A stretch of 64,000 nucleotides of DNA from GCA-003244245 sp050700055 (GTDB lineage Bacteria; Actinomycetota; Actinomycetes; Mycobacteriales; Pseudonocardiaceae): the NCBI GenBank assembly GCA_050700055.1, contig JBOHGE010000027.1, positions 13,273 to 77,272 on the forward strand, written 5' to 3'. How positions within the stretch are numbered: the first letter of the stretch is position 1; the number at the start of each line of letters is the position of its first letter. The notes under the pieces are model-generated. The model had not been told where the DNA came from, made no database searches, and saw only the letters and a program-made list of their open reading frames with translations. Positions 16,160 through 24,497 of the stretch are shown here, in pieces. A program made the position numbers and the translations under genes.

Positions 16160-17332
16160 TCAGCTGACGCTGAGCTTCTCCGCAGCCATCCTGGTTCCCT
16201 CTACGCGGTTCTTGATCTTCTGGAACGCGATGTCACGGGCGTAGTCAGGCGACCCGTGGTTCGGCTTCTCATCGATGCTGAACGGCGAGAAGCCACAGTC
16301 GTCGGTGGAGCCGATTCTTTCCTTCGGCATGAAGTTGGCCGCCCGCACCAACGCATCGCAGATCTCTTGGGCGCTTTCCGGCCGCGGGCTCTGAGTGACA
16401 CAGACACCAATGTAGGCCATCTGCGCAACACCGTCGGCGTCGTTCCGGAGATTCTTTCCGATGGACTCGTAGACCGGGTCCTTGTCGCGCTCACTCGCCA
16501 GCTGGATGAGGAAGTAGCCGGCGTTCATCTGGAACATGCTCGGCAGCAGGTTGTTGTAGGGGACATCGGCGCTGTGCACCGAGTCGCGGTCACCACCCGG
16601 GCAGGTATGGATACCGATACTCGCGCGCTCCTCCGACGAGAAACGAGCGAGCACCCGGTTGTTCAGCTCGATGAAGTGCGGTAGCAGACCAGCGCCGGTC
16701 CAAGGGTTTCGTGGATCCTCTCGGGTGGCGAGCCGACCTTCGGTGAAATCGATGGAGACCCGGGCGGCACCGGCCGCAAAAGCCTCCCGGATGTCCTTTT
16801 CGCACTCGTTGACGAGATCTTCCTCGAATTGCTCGCGGGGGTAGCCGTCCACCTCGTCGTTGAGCGGGTACAACAGGGCCAGCATGGAGGGCGCGATCAC
16901 CGCCTGCTTCATGGGAACATTCGCGTAGCCGATGGACTTCCGCAAGGTGTCGGCCGCGTACGTCTTGTACCGCAGGGGTCCGCCCGTGAGTCGGGGCAGC
17001 TGCCGACCATGACCGTCGGCGAAGATCGCGAAGAACTGTCCGCCCGGGCCGAGGTTATCGGCAAGACCGGTCCCGGCCAAGGTGTCGGTGATGGGGTAGG
17101 TGGCAAAGCTTGACCAACGCTGCTCACCGTCAGAGATAATCGGTGATCCGGTGGCCTCAAAGCGTTCGATCGAGTCGCGAGCTGCGGCGTCCTGTTCGGC
17201 TTCCAATTCTTCCCGGCTGGCCTGCCCCTGATCATATGCGGCGTAGAGAGCCTGTAGCTTGGATGAACGCGGAAGGGATCCGACAGGCTCGGTGGGGATT
17301 CCGGTCGCAGTCCTCGGATCGTAATCGGTCAT
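16160..17332 (-). CDS. Cobalamin-independent methionine synthase-family methyltransferase
   Basis: A 390-residue protein matching only the catalytic (C-terminal) barrel of MetE. It has PVGSLPRS at the N-terminus, SDGEQRWSSFATYP, the zinc ligands IHTCPGGD (His and Cys) and TDDCGFSPF (second Cys), and the family pattern around residues 240-345. Stand-alone catalytic-domain MetE proteins transfer methyl groups to homocysteine or a related thiol from a donor that is often not the usual folate. The donor here is unknown. ATG 17332 has a purine-rich upstream (AGAGAGGAAGTC). An inverted repeat at 17483-17496 in the long leader may be its operator. Confidence 0.82.
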   Translation of the reverse strand: MTDYDPRTATGIPTEPVGSLPRSSKLQALYAAYDQGQASREELEAEQDAAARDSIERFEATGSPIISDGEQRWSSFATYPITDTLAGTGLADNLGPGGQFFAIFADGHGRQLPRLTGGPLRYKTYAADTLRKSIGYANVPMKQAVIAPSMLALLYPLNDEVDGYPREQFEEDLVNECEKDIREAFAAGAARVSIDFTEGRLATREDPRNPWTGAGLLPHFIELNNRVLARFSSEERASIGIHTCPGGDRDSVHSADVPYNNLLPSMFQMNAGYFLIQLASERDKDPVYESIGKNLRNDADGVAQMAYIGVCVTQSPRPESAQEICDALVRAANFMPKERIGSTDDCGFSPFSIDEKPNHGSPDYARDIAFQKIKNRVEGTRMAAEKLSVS

Positions 17333-17482
17333 GACTTCCTCTCTGATTGGATCACACTGAGTAGGTAGACCGGGTAGGTGGACCAGCTATTATCGCTCGA
17401 CACAAACTCCTTCCGGTCGCAAACGGTGCGCCGCGGGAGTGGCTGCCGCAGGCCCGCCTGGGGGCACGCGGAAGTCAGACAC

Positions 17483-17496
17483 AGACAGGTCTGTCT
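17483..17496. promoter_or_regulatory. Inverted repeat, candidate operator of the MetE-type gene
   Basis: AGACAG-GT-CTGTCT is a 6-bp perfect inverted repeat with a 2-bp centre, about 150 bp upstream of the methyltransferase start. The spacing suits a dimeric repressor such as TetR or GntR, but no regulator gene is adjacent. The rest of 17333-17577 shows no gene. Confidence 0.35.
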
Positions 17497-17577
17497 AGCT
17501 GTAACTCGAAGCATAGCCAGGTTGCAATGAGCTGGTCAATGTCACCTGTTCGTAGTACAGCGGCAACGTCTCAGCAA

Positions 17578-17640
17578 CCGTGAACTCGACGCTAGCGACG
17601 TCACCGGTAGCCGAAAACGTCCGTAGTGTCGAGTTCACGG
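17578..17640. repeat. Long inverted repeat at the 3' end of cutA
   Basis: CCGTGAACTCGAC (17578-17590) and GTCGAGTTCACGG (17628-17640) are perfectly complementary over 13 bp, with four more pairs inside. The element begins six bases past the cutA stop, so it may act as a terminator or be a small mobile repeat. No T-run is present. Confidence 0.6.
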
Positions 17641-17645
17641 GCGTG

Positions 17646-17975
17646 TCAGCTGTGTCCGCGCGTCTCATCGATCAGCCAGGACAGGTACTTGGCGCTGCCT
17701 GCGATGATCGGGGTCACGATGATCTCGGGTACGTCGTAGCCATGCTTGGCCTTGATGTGCTCGGTCAACGCCGCGACCCGATCAACAGCGGTCTTGATCT
17801 CCACCCGCCATTCCCGCTCGGTCTGCACCGCACCGTCCCAGCGGTACACGCTGATGACCGGTCCGACGATCTGCGCACACGCCCCCAGCTTGGCCTCGAT
17901 CACCCCGCTGGCGAGAGCGCACGCAGCGTCCGCGCTGTCCGTGGTCGAGGCAACGATGACATGATCAGACGACAT
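17646..17975 (-). CDS. cutA: Divalent-cation tolerance protein CutA
   Basis: Starting at ATG 17975 (AGGA about nine bases upstream), the 109-residue product matches CutA1 along its length: VIVASTTDSADAACALA, GACAQIVGPVISVYRW, EREWRVEIKTA and IKAKHGYDVPEII. CutA1 forms a small, very stable trimer of ferredoxin-like folds and is linked to copper tolerance in E. coli, though its exact role is unclear. An upstream in-frame start exists but adds a non-conserved basic tail. It stands alone on this strand. Confidence 0.9.
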   Translation of the reverse strand: MSSDHVIVASTTDSADAACALASGVIEAKLGACAQIVGPVISVYRWDGAVQTEREWRVEIKTAVDRVAALTEHIKAKHGYDVPEIIVTPIIAGSAKYLSWLIDETRGHS

Positions 17976-18144
17976 ACCCGCAATCCTAGGAGGCCGCGCA
18001 CTACGGCGGGCTCGCCCAAACCCCGTCACCAGAAGTCGCGAGACCGCACCCGTTCGGGCCGGAACTGACCGGGCGGGTGGAGCGCCAGCACGGGAGCCAA
18101 CCTGCGGTGCCGGCTGTGCCTAGTGTGGATAGATAGGTTTAGCT

Positions 18145-18345
18145 TTACGCCGCCCGGCGGGCTACGTCATCAATCTCGGTGCCACGCAGAAGAGCCTCCA
18201 TGCGGGCCGTGACAACACGGACCTTGCCAAGGATCCCCTCCGCGGTAGCCTTCCACTCGAAGTCCAGCGCTTGACGAACGCCTCGATCTCACGGTTCAGA
18301 GCTTTCACTGACCTGAACGTTCCACATCGGACGCGGGTCACCTTG
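18145..18345 (-). pseudogene. IS630-family transposase, C-terminal remnant
   Basis: One frame reads SVKALNREIEAFVKRW. After a shift near 18255 another reads FEWKATAEGILGKVRVVTAR and ends DDVARRAA at TAA 18147-18145. This is the usual end of IS630-type transposases (helical tail, then the F-W-K-TA-I motif). The frames do not join and the rest of the gene is missing. Bases 18346-18492 hold no recognisable gene. Confidence 0.55.
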
Positions 18346-18492
18346 ATCAGTAACGCGACGTGAACCACGATTCGGCTCCGAATGGCAACTCACGGCCACA
18401 CTCAGCGTCCGGGAGGTGCGAGACGGGCGGCCATTGCGGAAGACGTCTGCAAAACTCGGCTCAAGTGTCAAGATTCTAGCGTCCAAGGGGCG

Positions 18493-20715
18493 CTAGCTCC
18501 CGACCGACCGTACGGTGCCATCGGGTTGAACTTCGTTGACAATGTACGCAGCTGAGTCGGGCTCACCGGGATCAGTGAAATCCAGCGGCCCGGAAGGTCC
18601 GTCGTAGTCGATATCCTTGTGGTCTTTCACGAGCTTCATGCAGGCGTCGAAGCCTGCGCATTTCTCACCGATCTTCGTGACGCCGTTGATCTGCTCCGCG
18701 ATGGCAGCCGGCGCGTCCGTGTGGGCGACAGCCGCCGCAAGCACGGTGATCACCACTGCGTCGTAGGCCTGTGCGGCGTAGGTCAGATCCTGTAGTCCAG
18801 GATTGGCCTCTCTCAGCCGCTTCGCGAACTCCTCACCCCCACTGTTCGGTGCTGTTCCCCGCATCCCCGCCAAGACTCCCGGATGCTGCGGACTGACCTG
18901 ACCGGCCAAGGTGTTGGTCATATTAGGGGCATACACACGTTTACTCGTCGGACCGAGGCCTTCCTTGACCATGTTGGCGAGGATACGGGCGGTCTCCGCG
19001 AAGCCGATCAGGACGATCGCGTCAGGGTTCTTCATTTTGATCCGCTGGATGTCTTTGTCGTGGTCGGGCATGTTCGGGTCGTAAGGGAAAGAGTCGAGTA
19101 CCTGACCTCCAAATTCCTGGATCGATTTTCCGGTCGCCTCCCGTAGCGCGTTGCCGTACACGTCATCGCGAGACATCACCACCACCACCGTGGAGTTGCC
19201 GTCAGTGACGACGAGCTTGCCGAGCGCGGGGCCCTCGGCCACGGTTGACGGCGTGGTCCGGAAATAGCGCCCATGGTCGTGGTACGTGGTGAACAACGGC
19301 GCTGTGTTCGAGGGCGAAAACATGATCACACCTGCGCAGGTGACCTTGTCGATCACCTTGGCGGCCACCGCAGACGTCGAGGGACCGATGATCGCATCCA
19401 CCCCGCCGCCGGACAGCAGCGCGTCGGTCGACTGGTCGGCGGTGTCGACAGCGGGGTTGCCCTCGTCGCGTTGATTGGTGCCATCAAGTTTCACGGCGAT
19501 GCCAGGGATGGCGCCGGCAGCATCGATGTCCTTCATCGCCAGGTTCACCCCGGCTTCCAGCGCTGGACCCGTGTAAATGAACTGCCCGGTCTTCGGGAGT
19601 AATGTCCCGAGCGAGAGCACACCATCGGCAGGATTAGCGTTGGGTGAACAGGCGATGGGCTCAGCTCCGGGTGGCAAGAATGGCACAGTAGCCAACGCCG
19701 CCAAGGCCAACACCATTGCGGGCAGACCAACCTTGACCAGTCGGCGGTAGCGTTGGCGTCGATGATCCGTAAAGTCGGGTCGCCGGGAGACGCCGCGTAA
19801 TGCCTTGCCGGCAGCTGCCCGAACGTCGAGGTCAGTATCGGCGGCACACAGGTGGTCCAAAGCTTGTCTCGCCGTGCGCTTCTGCCCTCCGGGAGGGTCA
19901 CCGGTCAGCAGGCGCGCTAGACCGTCCACCGCCCACAGCCGCTTCCAGAGGAGCTCACTCGCCAAGGCTTGCTCGAGATCAGCCGGCAGTGGTGCCGGCG
20001 CATGGGGGTTCTTCGCCAGGGAGAACTGGCCGCGCATCTCATCCGCCGACCAGGTCGGCGTTTGGTCCGGCGTGTTCTGACGGACCTGGTCGTACACGTA
20101 TTGATACAGCTCACCGACCGATACCCGACCGTCGCCGTCGAGGTCGGCTGCCCCGGTCCGCAAACCTCGGACCACGGCATTGGTGAAGATCGACTCGTAG
20201 GCGTACTCCATCTTGTCTGACGCGGTGATGACCACGCGGCCACGGCCACCGAGCTGCTCGAGGATCTCCTCGGCGCGGGCGCTGCGCCGGGTGAGACCCC
20301 TAGCGAATGCGCCGCTGTAGCAGCAGTCGAGCAGTAATACGATGCGCTGCGAGCGGCTTTGATCCATCTGCTTGCGCACCCAGCGCGCCGAGATCCCGGT
20401 CGAGTCCAGCCGCTCCTTCTTCGTGTTGGCGGTCACGAAGTAAAGTTGCCCTCGGGAATCCAGGACCCCGTGGCACGAGAAGTAGAGCAACAAGAGATCA
20501 TCGGGCTTGCGGTCGGCGAAGAACTCCTCGATTTTCTCGCTGACCGCCCCTGACTGCTCGTTGAACATCGTGTCGACTGCGAAATCACCGATCTCCGGGT
20601 CGGCAAGCACAGGTGTCAGCTCGTCGATGTCCTGGACCGGCTGCGGCAGTCGTCGAAACCTCGGGTCCTGGTAATCAGAGCAACCGACCAGCAGTGCGAC
20701 CCTCGCGCAGCTCAT
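18493..20715 (-). CDS. Caspase-like protease fused to a periplasmic-binding-protein sensor
   Basis: A 740-residue receptor-like protease. Residues 1-235 form a peptidase C14 (caspase/metacaspase) domain beginning RVALLVGCSDY, with catalytic His82 in LLLLYFSCHGVLD and Cys132 in IVLLLDCCYSGAF. It also has the conserved ITASDKMEYAYE and an EF-hand-like DLDGDGRVSVGELY loop. A helical linker (about 240-320) leads to one membrane segment (VGLPAMVLALAALATVPFL, about 330-350). The remaining residues form a type I periplasmic-binding domain of the leucine/branched-chain type (LGTLLPKTGQF, GPALEAGVNLAMKDID, GPSTSAVAAKV, VVMSRDDVYGNALRE). The predicted topology puts the sensor outside and the protease inside. 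ATG 20715 overlaps the upstream EACC1-like stop (ATGA). The frame is intact. Confidence 0.85.
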   Translation of the reverse strand: MSCARVALLVGCSDYQDPRFRRLPQPVQDIDELTPVLADPEIGDFAVDTMFNEQSGAVSEKIEEFFADRKPDDLLLLYFSCHGVLDSRGQLYFVTANTKKERLDSTGISARWVRKQMDQSRSQRIVLLLDCCYSGAFARGLTRRSARAEEILEQLGGRGRVVITASDKMEYAYESIFTNAVVRGLRTGAADLDGDGRVSVGELYQYVYDQVRQNTPDQTPTWSADEMRGQFSLAKNPHAPAPLPADLEQALASELLWKRLWAVDGLARLLTGDPPGGQKRTARQALDHLCAADTDLDVRAAAGKALRGVSRRPDFTDHRRQRYRRLVKVGLPAMVLALAALATVPFLPPGAEPIACSPNANPADGVLSLGTLLPKTGQFIYTGPALEAGVNLAMKDIDAAGAIPGIAVKLDGTNQRDEGNPAVDTADQSTDALLSGGGVDAIIGPSTSAVAAKVIDKVTCAGVIMFSPSNTAPLFTTYHDHGRYFRTTPSTVAEGPALGKLVVTDGNSTVVVVMSRDDVYGNALREATGKSIQEFGGQVLDSFPYDPNMPDHDKDIQRIKMKNPDAIVLIGFAETARILANMVKEGLGPTSKRVYAPNMTNTLAGQVSPQHPGVLAGMRGTAPNSGGEEFAKRLREANPGLQDLTYAAQAYDAVVITVLAAAVAHTDAPAAIAEQINGVTKIGEKCAGFDACMKLVKDHKDIDYDGPSGPLDFTDPGEPDSAAYIVNEVQPDGTVRSVGS

Positions 20716-20996
20716 CGGTCGGTGTGCCGGTCGATCCAGGCCTGGATCAGCTCACGCTGGTCTCCCCGGCTGGCCCCGGCGAGCTCCAGCCCATCACCGG
20801 CGCGCGTACGGGATCGCGCCTGACCTGCGGTCGTCTGATCAGCAGACTCGATGTCGAGTTCCAGTAGCTGCCCAACTAGCTTATCCAGTTCTTCAGCGCC
20901 GGCTTCCGAGCCCGCGTCAACACACAATCCAAGCCGAACAACCCACTCAGCCATGAGCTTGTCTTGCTGTCCGGCTATGCGGGCTGCGCAGTCCAT
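20712..20996 (-). CDS. Small EACC1-like effector-associated protein
   Basis: A protein of 94 residues, or 80 if the internal ATG 20954 is used, which begins at the conserved part. It has GAEELDKLVGQLLELDIESA and a C-terminal GDGLELAGASRGDQRELIQA. This order matches the effector-associated constant component (EACC1) family that accompanies caspase, CHAT and trypsin effectors in actinobacterial conflict systems. The hydrophobic middle usual in that family appears to be missing, so the protein is shorter than normal. It precedes and overlaps the caspase-receptor gene by four bases, so the two are made together. Confidence 0.6.
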   Translation of the reverse strand: MDCAARIAGQQDKLMAEWVVRLGLCVDAGSEAGAEELDKLVGQLLELDIESADQTTAGQARSRTRAGDGLELAGASRGDQRELIQAWIDRHTDR

Positions 20997-21351
20997 GTAA
21001 CCCCATCAGGTTACCCTACACGTCACACTCAGTGCGTTTCCCTGGTACATGAACACCCATCCGAGGCCGACTCGGCCATCCGAAGAGATCAAGTCTCCAC
21101 CCGCCGGCAGCGCGGGGAACCTCGCGTATATAATAGCTTCCTTCCGGGGCAGCTACACAACCTGTGATTTTGTCAACACAACAGCCCCGTGCGACGAAAT
21201 TTTGCGGTCGCAGTGTATCTGCGCGCGTACTTGCCGCCTCGTATAACCGTGACGCGGCCACAGTCAGCCAGCCCGGGGGCGTGATGCCAACAGGTTCCGC
21301 AGGCCCCACCTCCTTATCGATCTTTGTTATCCACGAATGAGGAGAAATGTC
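20997..21351. other. Intergenic region between the caspase pair and the biosynthetic locus
   Basis: About 350 bp between divergent operons. It is AT-richer than its surroundings and contains TATAAT at 21129-21134, but no convincing -35 box is placed in front of it. GAGGAG at 21339-21344 is the ribosome binding site of the first biosynthetic gene. No gene is seen. Confidence 0.4.
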
Positions 21352-22161
21352 ATGTTTCCACTTACTGGTAAATCGTTGCGCCTAGCGCGGTTGTCCCGGC
21401 CAGATGATGGCCGGTTCTTGTTCATCCCACTCGATCATTCCGTCTCCGATGGTCCCATCGTGAGCGCCACCGGGTTCACCCAGCTGGTTGCGGACATCAC
21501 CGGCGGTGGCGCCGACGGCATCGTCGTGCACAAGGGCAGGGCCCGGATGATACCGCCGAGCCTGCTGACGCAGTGCGCGCTCGTGGTGCACCTGAGCGCA
21601 AGCACAGCGCACGCACCTGACGCTGACGCCAAGGTCCTGGTCGGTGACGTCGAGGAGGTGGTCCGGCTGGGTGGTGACGCCGTCAGCGTGCACGTCAACA
21701 TCGGCTCCGACACGGAGGCGACGCAACTGGCCGATCTCGGCGCTGTCGCCGCAGCGTGCGACCGGTGGGGCATGCCGCTGATCGCCATGCTGTACCCCCG
21801 TGGTCCACGCGTCCACGACCCCACCGAACCCAAGTTACTCGCGCACGTCGTCAACATAGCTGCTGACCTCGGCGTTGACATCGTCAAGACCGTTCTTGCC
21901 GCACCAGTGGAACGGATGGCGGCAGTGGTCGCCAGTTCGCCATTGCCGATCATCGTCGCCGGTGGCGGCGGCTCCGAAAAGAGCCTGTTGGAGTTCGCGA
22001 CATCGGCGATGACCGCAGGTTGCCGCGGGCTGGCTGTCGGGCGACGGGTGTTCACCAGTCCAGTTCCGCGGCAAAAGGTCCGGGAACTGGCCGCAATCGT
22101 CCATAGTCGCGAACCCACGACCGGGCCAACGCGGCAACGACAAATGGCAGGTATGTTGTGA
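21352..22161 (+). CDS. GriI/AroA'-type aldolase (3-amino-4-hydroxybenzoate or hept-6-ulosonate pathway)
   Basis: A class I aldolase of the FbaB/AroA' family. FLFIPLDHSVSDGP near residue 24 carries the catalytic Asp/His region, GGADGIVVHKGRARM follows, and the Schiff-base lysine lies in LGVDIVKTVLAAP. C-terminal phosphate-binding glycines are present (PIIVAGGGGSEKSL). In methanogens this family makes 2-amino-3,7-dideoxy-hept-6-ulosonate. In Streptomyces GriI condenses aspartate semialdehyde with dihydroxyacetone phosphate on the way to 3-amino-4-hydroxybenzoate. The start ATG 21352 has GAGGAG seven bases upstream. The next gene overlaps by four bases and encodes the partner synthase, which supports the pathway call. 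Confidence 0.85.
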   Translation: MFPLTGKSLRLARLSRPDDGRFLFIPLDHSVSDGPIVSATGFTQLVADITGGGADGIVVHKGRARMIPPSLLTQCALVVHLSASTAHAPDADAKVLVGDVEEVVRLGGDAVSVHVNIGSDTEATQLADLGAVAAACDRWGMPLIAMLYPRGPRVHDPTEPKLLAHVVNIAADLGVDIVKTVLAAPVERMAAVVASSPLPIIVAGGGGSEKSLLEFATSAMTAGCRGLAVGRRVFTSPVPRQKVRELAAIVHSREPTTGPTRQRQMAGML

Positions 22162-23267
22162 AGTTCGCCTGGATCGACCTCCGTTCTGTTCCGAGCACGC
22201 AGCGTGAGGCGGTCATCGACGCCGCTATCCACGCTCGGGTCGACGCGATTGTCGACAGCGACCCCGCAACGCTCGCGACGTTGCCCACCACGGTCAAGCG
22301 GGTGCTCGTCGGTGACACCCGACCGGGGCAGGTATCCGACGACACCCTGATCATGCTGCACGAGGTAGTCGACACCGACCAACTCGGCGTACTGCGCGCA
22401 TGTCACCGCGATGGCGGGCAGATCACCGCGGCGCTGGTGAACGTGATCGACGACCCCACCCTGACGTTGGCCTGCGAGGTCGCGGTCGCGCTGCCCTACA
22501 CGATCGTGCAGTTCCGCGACCCGACAAAGATTCCGCTGGAGATCGTGATCGCTGCCGCCGACAGCTCACCGGGCCAGCTGATCTGCCAGACCGACAGCCT
22601 CGAAGAGGCCCAGATCATCGTCGACGTGCTGGAGAAGGGGTCAGAGGGTGTCCTGATAGCACCCCGCGATGCCAACGACGTCTTCGCGGTGGTCGAGATG
22701 CTCCGCGTCAAGACTCCCGAACTGGCGCTGGTCACGCTGACCGTCGACTCGATCGAGCACCTCGGCCTCGGTGACCGGGTGTGTATCGACACGTGCACTC
22801 ACTTCGAAGAGGACGAAGGCATGCTCGTCGGCTCCTACGCACACGGGTTCATCCTGTGCTGCAGCGAGACTCACCCGCTGCCCTATATGCCAACCCGCCC
22901 GTTCCGGATCAACGCGGGCGCACTGCACTCCTATGTGCTGGGGCAGGACAATCGCACCAACTACCTCAGCGAGCTGCGGTCGGGCAGCGCGGTGCTCGGC
23001 GTCGGCGCCGACGGCCGGACCCGCCGCATCGTGGTGGGCCGGATCAAGCTGGAGTCCCGTCCCCTCCTGAGCATTCGGGCTGGCTCGCAAGAAGGCGTCC
23101 AGGTCAACTTGATCGTGCAGGACGACTGGCACGTCCGGGTGCTGGGCCCTGGCGGGGTCGTGTTGAACGTGACTGAGCTCAACCCGGGTGACCAGCTGCT
23201 CGGCTACCTCGTCAACGACAAACGCCACGTCGGCTGGCCGGTCGGCGAGTTCTGCATCGAGAAGTAG
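22158..23267 (+). CDS. GriH/AroB'-type synthase (3-dehydroquinate synthase II family)
   Basis: A 369-residue member of the archaeal-type DHQ synthase II family. It has KFAWIDLRSV at the N-terminus, the highly conserved EEDEGMLVGSYAHGFILCCS and RINAGALHSYVLG in the middle, and a C-terminal beta-rich domain. Archaeal relatives cyclise the hept-6-ulosonate to dehydroquinate. The actinobacterial GriH branch makes 3-amino-4-hydroxybenzoate. Coupling to the aldolase gene (GTGA overlap) and the tailoring genes around it favour secondary metabolism over shikimate supply. Confidence 0.85.
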   Translation: MKFAWIDLRSVPSTQREAVIDAAIHARVDAIVDSDPATLATLPTTVKRVLVGDTRPGQVSDDTLIMLHEVVDTDQLGVLRACHRDGGQITAALVNVIDDPTLTLACEVAVALPYTIVQFRDPTKIPLEIVIAAADSSPGQLICQTDSLEEAQIIVDVLEKGSEGVLIAPRDANDVFAVVEMLRVKTPELALVTLTVDSIEHLGLGDRVCIDTCTHFEEDEGMLVGSYAHGFILCCSETHPLPYMPTRPFRINAGALHSYVLGQDNRTNYLSELRSGSAVLGVGADGRTRRIVVGRIKLESRPLLSIRAGSQEGVQVNLIVQDDWHVRVLGPGGVVLNVTELNPGDQLLGYLVNDKRHVGWPVGEFCIEK

Positions 23268-23303
23268 GCCCGGACGCAGCAGCGCGGGGGGACGGGGAGA
23301 GCG

Positions 23304-24497
23304 ATGACTGCACAGTGGTGGGGTGCCGAGCTGCTCGACCACGGTTCGCACGATGCCGTGTTCGCAAGAGCGAGCCGTGACGTCACCTTCGGCACATTGC
23401 GGGCGGAGGTGAGGTGGCTCGCCCAACTACTGAGCAGGCACGGCATCCAGGCGGGCAATACCGTTGCGCTGCAAGGAACGCGGAGCTTCACCCAGCTGTG
23501 GTCGATCTTCGCGCTCTGGTCGCTCGGCGCGCAGGTGCTGCTGTTCGAGCCGGGCGTGCGCGGGCCGGAACGTGCCGCGTTGCTGAAGATGTGCACGCCC
23601 CAGTTCTTCGTGACCATCGGCGGGTTGTACCGCCAGACCGACAAGTTCATCGATCAGTGCGAGGTACTCGTCCGCCCGCTGCCCGGTGGCCGGCCCGCGC
23701 ACTCCGGCCATTGCGTCGTTCAGTTCTCCTCCGGCACCACGGGGCAGCCCAAGGCGGTCGGCCGTACCTCGGAGTCCCTGCTCGTCGAGCTGGATCGATT
23801 GCACACCCTGGACGGACTGCCCAAGGCGGGTGAGCGGGTCGCGGTGTTGGAGTCCGTGGCGCACTCATTCGGGCTGATCGGCGGGCTGCTGTACACGCTG
23901 GACACCGGAGCGACGGCGGTGTTCCCGACCGCGCAGACCCCGTACGCCATCGCGCGAGCCGCCGCACTTGCGCACGTGATAATCGGAAATCCGCCGCACT
24001 TCGACCAGCTCGTCAACGCAGCCGGCGACGTGACACTGCCCGACCTGCGACTTGCGGTGTCCAGCGGGGAAGTGCTCACACCCGAGGTGTACCAGGCCTT
24101 CGCCCACCGGTACGGCGTGTCGATCGGCCAGGCGTACGGGACCACCGAGACCGGGACCATCGCGACCGACCTCGCCGGCATGTTCGGTACGCCGACGATC
24201 GGTCTACCGGTGCAGGGCGTGCGGACCCGCGTGGTCGACGGGGTGCTGGAGGTGCACGTTGCGCAGTCGCCGTACCTGCACCAGGGCCTGCCGTGGGCCG
24301 GCGGCTGGATGTCCACGCACGACCTGGTGACCCGCGATCCCGCGACCGGGGCGCTGCGGATACGCGGCCGGGTCGGCGACGACGGTCACACACAGGTCGA
24401 CCTGGCGGACAAGCCCTGCGCCAACCGCTCCCGGCTGCGTGAACACGGGGGCACCCACAACGACACACCACCAGTCACAGGGAGAGATGATGGGTGA
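23304..24497 (+). CDS. Adenylate-forming enzyme lacking its C-terminal subdomain
   Basis: A 397-residue member of the acyl-CoA ligase/adenylation family. It has the phosphate loop VVQFSSGTTGQPKA, the aromatic-acid pocket region, AYGTTETGTIATD and the hinge-side motif IRGRVGDDG near residue 358. After that motif only about 37 unrelated residues follow. The roughly 100-residue mobile C-terminal subdomain with the catalytic lysine is missing. Adenylation may be impaired, or the domain may be supplied by another protein. It presumably would activate a benzoic acid made by the two upstream enzymes. Its 3' end overlaps the Ada-like start. Confidence 0.75.
   Translation: MTAQWWGAELLDHGSHDAVFARASRDVTFGTLRAEVRWLAQLLSRHGIQAGNTVALQGTRSFTQLWSIFALWSLGAQVLLFEPGVRGPERAALLKMCTPQFFVTIGGLYRQTDKFIDQCEVLVRPLPGGRPAHSGHCVVQFSSGTTGQPKAVGRTSESLLVELDRLHTLDGLPKAGERVAVLESVAHSFGLIGGLLYTLDTGATAVFPTAQTPYAIARAAALAHVIIGNPPHFDQLVNAAGDVTLPDLRLAVSSGEVLTPEVYQAFAHRYGVSIGQAYGTTETGTIATDLAGMFGTPTIGLPVQGVRTRVVDGVLEVHVAQSPYLHQGLPWAGGWMSTHDLVTRDPATGALRIRGRVGDDGHTQVDLADKPCANRSRLREHGGTHNDTPPVTGRDDG

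Noticed and set aside
21435..22406. Long minus-strand frame opposite the GriI-like gene
   Set aside because: Composition is low-complexity Thr/Ser/Arg and the opposite strand encodes a clear aldolase.
21352..23267. The two AroA'/AroB'-like genes as ordinary shikimate-pathway genes
   Set aside because: Actinobacteria normally use the classical DAHP/DHQ route, and these genes lie among adenylating and tailoring enzymes. Primary metabolism is therefore less likely, though not disproved.
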